Assembly (NCBI GenBank): GCA_022614795.1
Contig: JAKEHX010000531.1
Span: 1-5,261, forward strand
Direction: 5' to 3'
Origin: Planctomycetaceae bacterium
GTDB lineage: Bacteria > Planctomycetota > Planctomycetia > Pirellulales > Pirellulaceae
DNA length: 5,261 nt
The notes beneath the pieces are model-generated. The model was not told the origin of the DNA and searched no databases. It worked only from the letters and a program-made list of their open reading frames with translations. The position numbers and the translations under genes are program-made. Below, piece by piece: positions 3,753-5,261 of this stretch; position 1 is the stretch's first letter, and every line of letters begins with the position of its first letter.

Positions 3753-5261
3753 ATGTTTTCCCGACGGTTCCTGCTCGCCTCGCTGATCGCGTTTTCGTTT
3801 GCCAATTCGCTCCCAGCCGATGACACCGCGCCGGCCGACCAGAGCCAGGCCGACCGCCGGGCCGCTGGGGTTCTTCGCGAAAACATGGTCCGCCGGATCG
3901 ACGAGATCATCAACGCCCGCCTGGCGGCCGAAGGGGTCCAGCCGGCAGCCCGCTCGAGCGATGCCGAGTTTCTCCGCCGCGTGAGCCTCGACCTGACCGG
4001 GGCGATTCCCCGCGTGGCCGACGTGCGGGTGTTCCTCGCCGACGAGCGGCCCGACAAGCGGGCCCGCATGATCGACCGCCTGCTCAATTCGCCGGCCCAC
4101 GCCACGCACCTGGCCAATACCTTCCGCCACTTCATGCTCCCCGGCGGCATGGACCTCGAGCAGATCAACAACGTCGTCGGCGTGCAGAATTGGCTGCGGC
4201 AGCGGTTTGTCGAAAACGTGCGGTACGACAACCTGGTGTCGGAACTCCTGGTTGCGACCGCCGGCGACGACGCCGGGCCGGCCCTCTATTACACGTCGCT
4301 CGAGCTGGCCCCCGAAAAGCTCGCTGGCAGCACGGCCCGCATCTTCCTCGGCCTCCAGATCGAATGCGCCGAGTGCCACGACCACCCGTTCGACCACTGG
4401 AAGCAGACCGACTTCTGGGGCTATGCCGCGTTCTTCGCCCGTCTCCGCCGCCCCGAAATGAATCAGCCGGGGATGCAAATGGCCCTCGTCGATATCGACC
4501 AAGGCGAGGTGCAGCATCCCAAGACGGGCGAGGTCGTCCTGCCGCAATACCCGTCCGGAAGCTCGCCCGCCAAGGACGAGCTGGGCACCCGCCGCCAGCA
4601 GCTCGCCATCTGGATGGCCTCGCGCGACAACCCCTATCTGCCGCGGGCCGCCGTCAATCGCGGTTGGTCGATCCTCTTCGGCCGCGGCATCGTCGAGCCG
4701 GTCGATGACCTGGGGCCGCAGAACCCGCCGAGCCACCCCGAGCTGATGGACGAGCTGACGCGGTATTTCACCAGGAGCGGCTTCGATCTGCGCGAGCTAT
4801 TTCGGACGCTCGCCAACACCGAGGCCTACCAGCGAACCAGCGAGTGGACCGGCCCCAAGCAGCCGCCGGCTGAGCTGTATGCCTGCATGGCGGTCAAGAC
4901 GCTCTCGGCCGAGCAGCTTTACGACAGCGTCAACCGCGTGCTCAACCGCCGCGGCCAAGGGATGATGCCCGGCGTCAACGTGCAAAGCTCGCTGCTCGAC
5001 CCGCAGCGGCAGGTATTCATCGGCAAGATGCAGGTGGCCGGCCGATCGCCGCTCGAATATCAGGCCGGCGTGCTTCAGGCCCTCACGCTGCTGAACGGCT
5101 CAGACCTGGCCGAGGCGACCGACCCGCAAAAGAGCCCGCTGCTGGGCGCCCTCGAAGCGCCGTTCCTGGACGCCGACCAGCAGCTGCAAACGCTCTTTCT
5201 GGCCACATTCTCGCGTCCGCCGACCGACGAAGAGCTGGCGGTCTGCAAGAATCAGCTCGCC
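3753..5261 (+). CDS. Secreted DUF1549/DUF1553 domain protein with CxxCH motif, 3' end beyond window
   Basis: The frame is open for 503 codons to the window edge with no stop, so the C-terminus is missing. Residues 1-22 look like a Sec signal peptide: MFSRRF, then a hydrophobic run, then LPA before DD. The DUF1549 domain covers roughly 45-235: FLRRVSLDLTGAIP (73-86), RVADVRVFL, DRLLNSPAH (108-116), and the conserved CAECHDHPFDHW (205-216). DUF1553 begins near 278, with NPYLPRAAVNRGW (293-305), FGRGIVEPVDDL (309-320), NPPSHPELMDEL (324-335) and FRTLANTEAYQRTS (350-363). These paired domains are greatly expanded in Planctomycetes and usually precede a DUF1501 protein; biochemical function is unknown. 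CxxCH (C205, C208, H209) could bind haem c or a metal. Some relatives carry N-terminal PSCyt1 cytochrome domains, but this one does not, because DUF1549 starts soon after the signal peptide. The gene diverges from asnB and has its own ribosome binding site. Confidence 0.93.
   Translation, partial: MFSRRFLLASLIAFSFANSLPADDTAPADQSQADRRAAGVLRENMVRRIDEIINARLAAEGVQPAARSSDAEFLRRVSLDLTGAIPRVADVRVFLADERPDKRARMIDRLLNSPAHATHLANTFRHFMLPGGMDLEQINNVVGVQNWLRQRFVENVRYDNLVSELLVATAGDDAGPALYYTSLELAPEKLAGSTARIFLGLQIECAECHDHPFDHWKQTDFWGYAAFFARLRRPEMNQPGMQMALVDIDQGEVQHPKTGEVVLPQYPSGSSPAKDELGTRRQQLAIWMASRDNPYLPRAAVNRGWSILFGRGIVEPVDDLGPQNPPSHPELMDELTRYFTRSGFDLRELFRTLANTEAYQRTSEWTGPKQPPAELYACMAVKTLSAEQLYDSVNRVLNRRGQGMMPGVNVQSSLLDPQRQVFIGKMQVAGRSPLEYQAGVLQALTLLNGSDLAEATDPQKSPLLGALEAPFLDADQQLQTLFLATFSRPPTDEELAVCKNQLA

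Noticed and set aside
3687..4736. Long minus-strand open frame (349 codons) opposite the DUF1549 gene
   Set aside because: The plus-strand frame has a ribosome binding site, signal peptide and conserved domains. The antisense frame has none and runs past the divergent promoter region.

Overview
The window looks like chromosomal DNA from a planctomycete, most likely of the Pirellulales type. The basis is a secreted DUF1549/DUF1553 protein with a CxxCH motif (a family heavily expanded in Planctomycetes), GC-rich coding sequence, weak or absent Shine-Dalgarno sites on three of four genes, and intergenic DNA full of short palindromic and 7-bp periodic repeats. The assignment rests on recalled family knowledge, not on a search.

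Layout, left to right. (1) 1-556, minus strand: the start and most of a REP-associated tyrosine transposase (RAYT, Y1/HUH family), cut by the left window edge. (2) 557-748: a repeat block immediately upstream of the RAYT. It holds three head-to-tail copies of a 37-bp palindromic unit (the third partial) and one diverged inverted copy ending 3 bp from the next gene's stop codon. Together with (1) this looks like a REPtron: a domesticated HUH transposase beside its own REP-like substrates. (3) 749-1546, minus: a complete short-chain dehydrogenase/reductase. (4) 1547-1611: a short spacer with two different 7-bp periodic tracts, one of which runs into the end of the next gene. (5) 1612-3543, minus: a complete glutamine-hydrolysing asparagine synthetase (asnB type). 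(6) 3544-3752: a divergent intergenic region with a third 7-bp periodic tract, a second REP-like palindrome carrying GTAG, and two back-to-back promoter candidates. (7) 3753-5261, plus: a secreted DUF1549/DUF1553 protein, cut by the right edge.

The asparagine synthetase and the dehydrogenase are co-directional, 65 bp apart, and could share a transcript. Nothing in the sequence ties their chemistry together. The DUF1549 gene is divergent and has its own good ribosome binding site. The most interesting material is non-coding: two palindromic REP-like families and three sequence-distinct heptamer tracts in about 470 bp of intergenic DNA, with a transposase next to one of the REP families.
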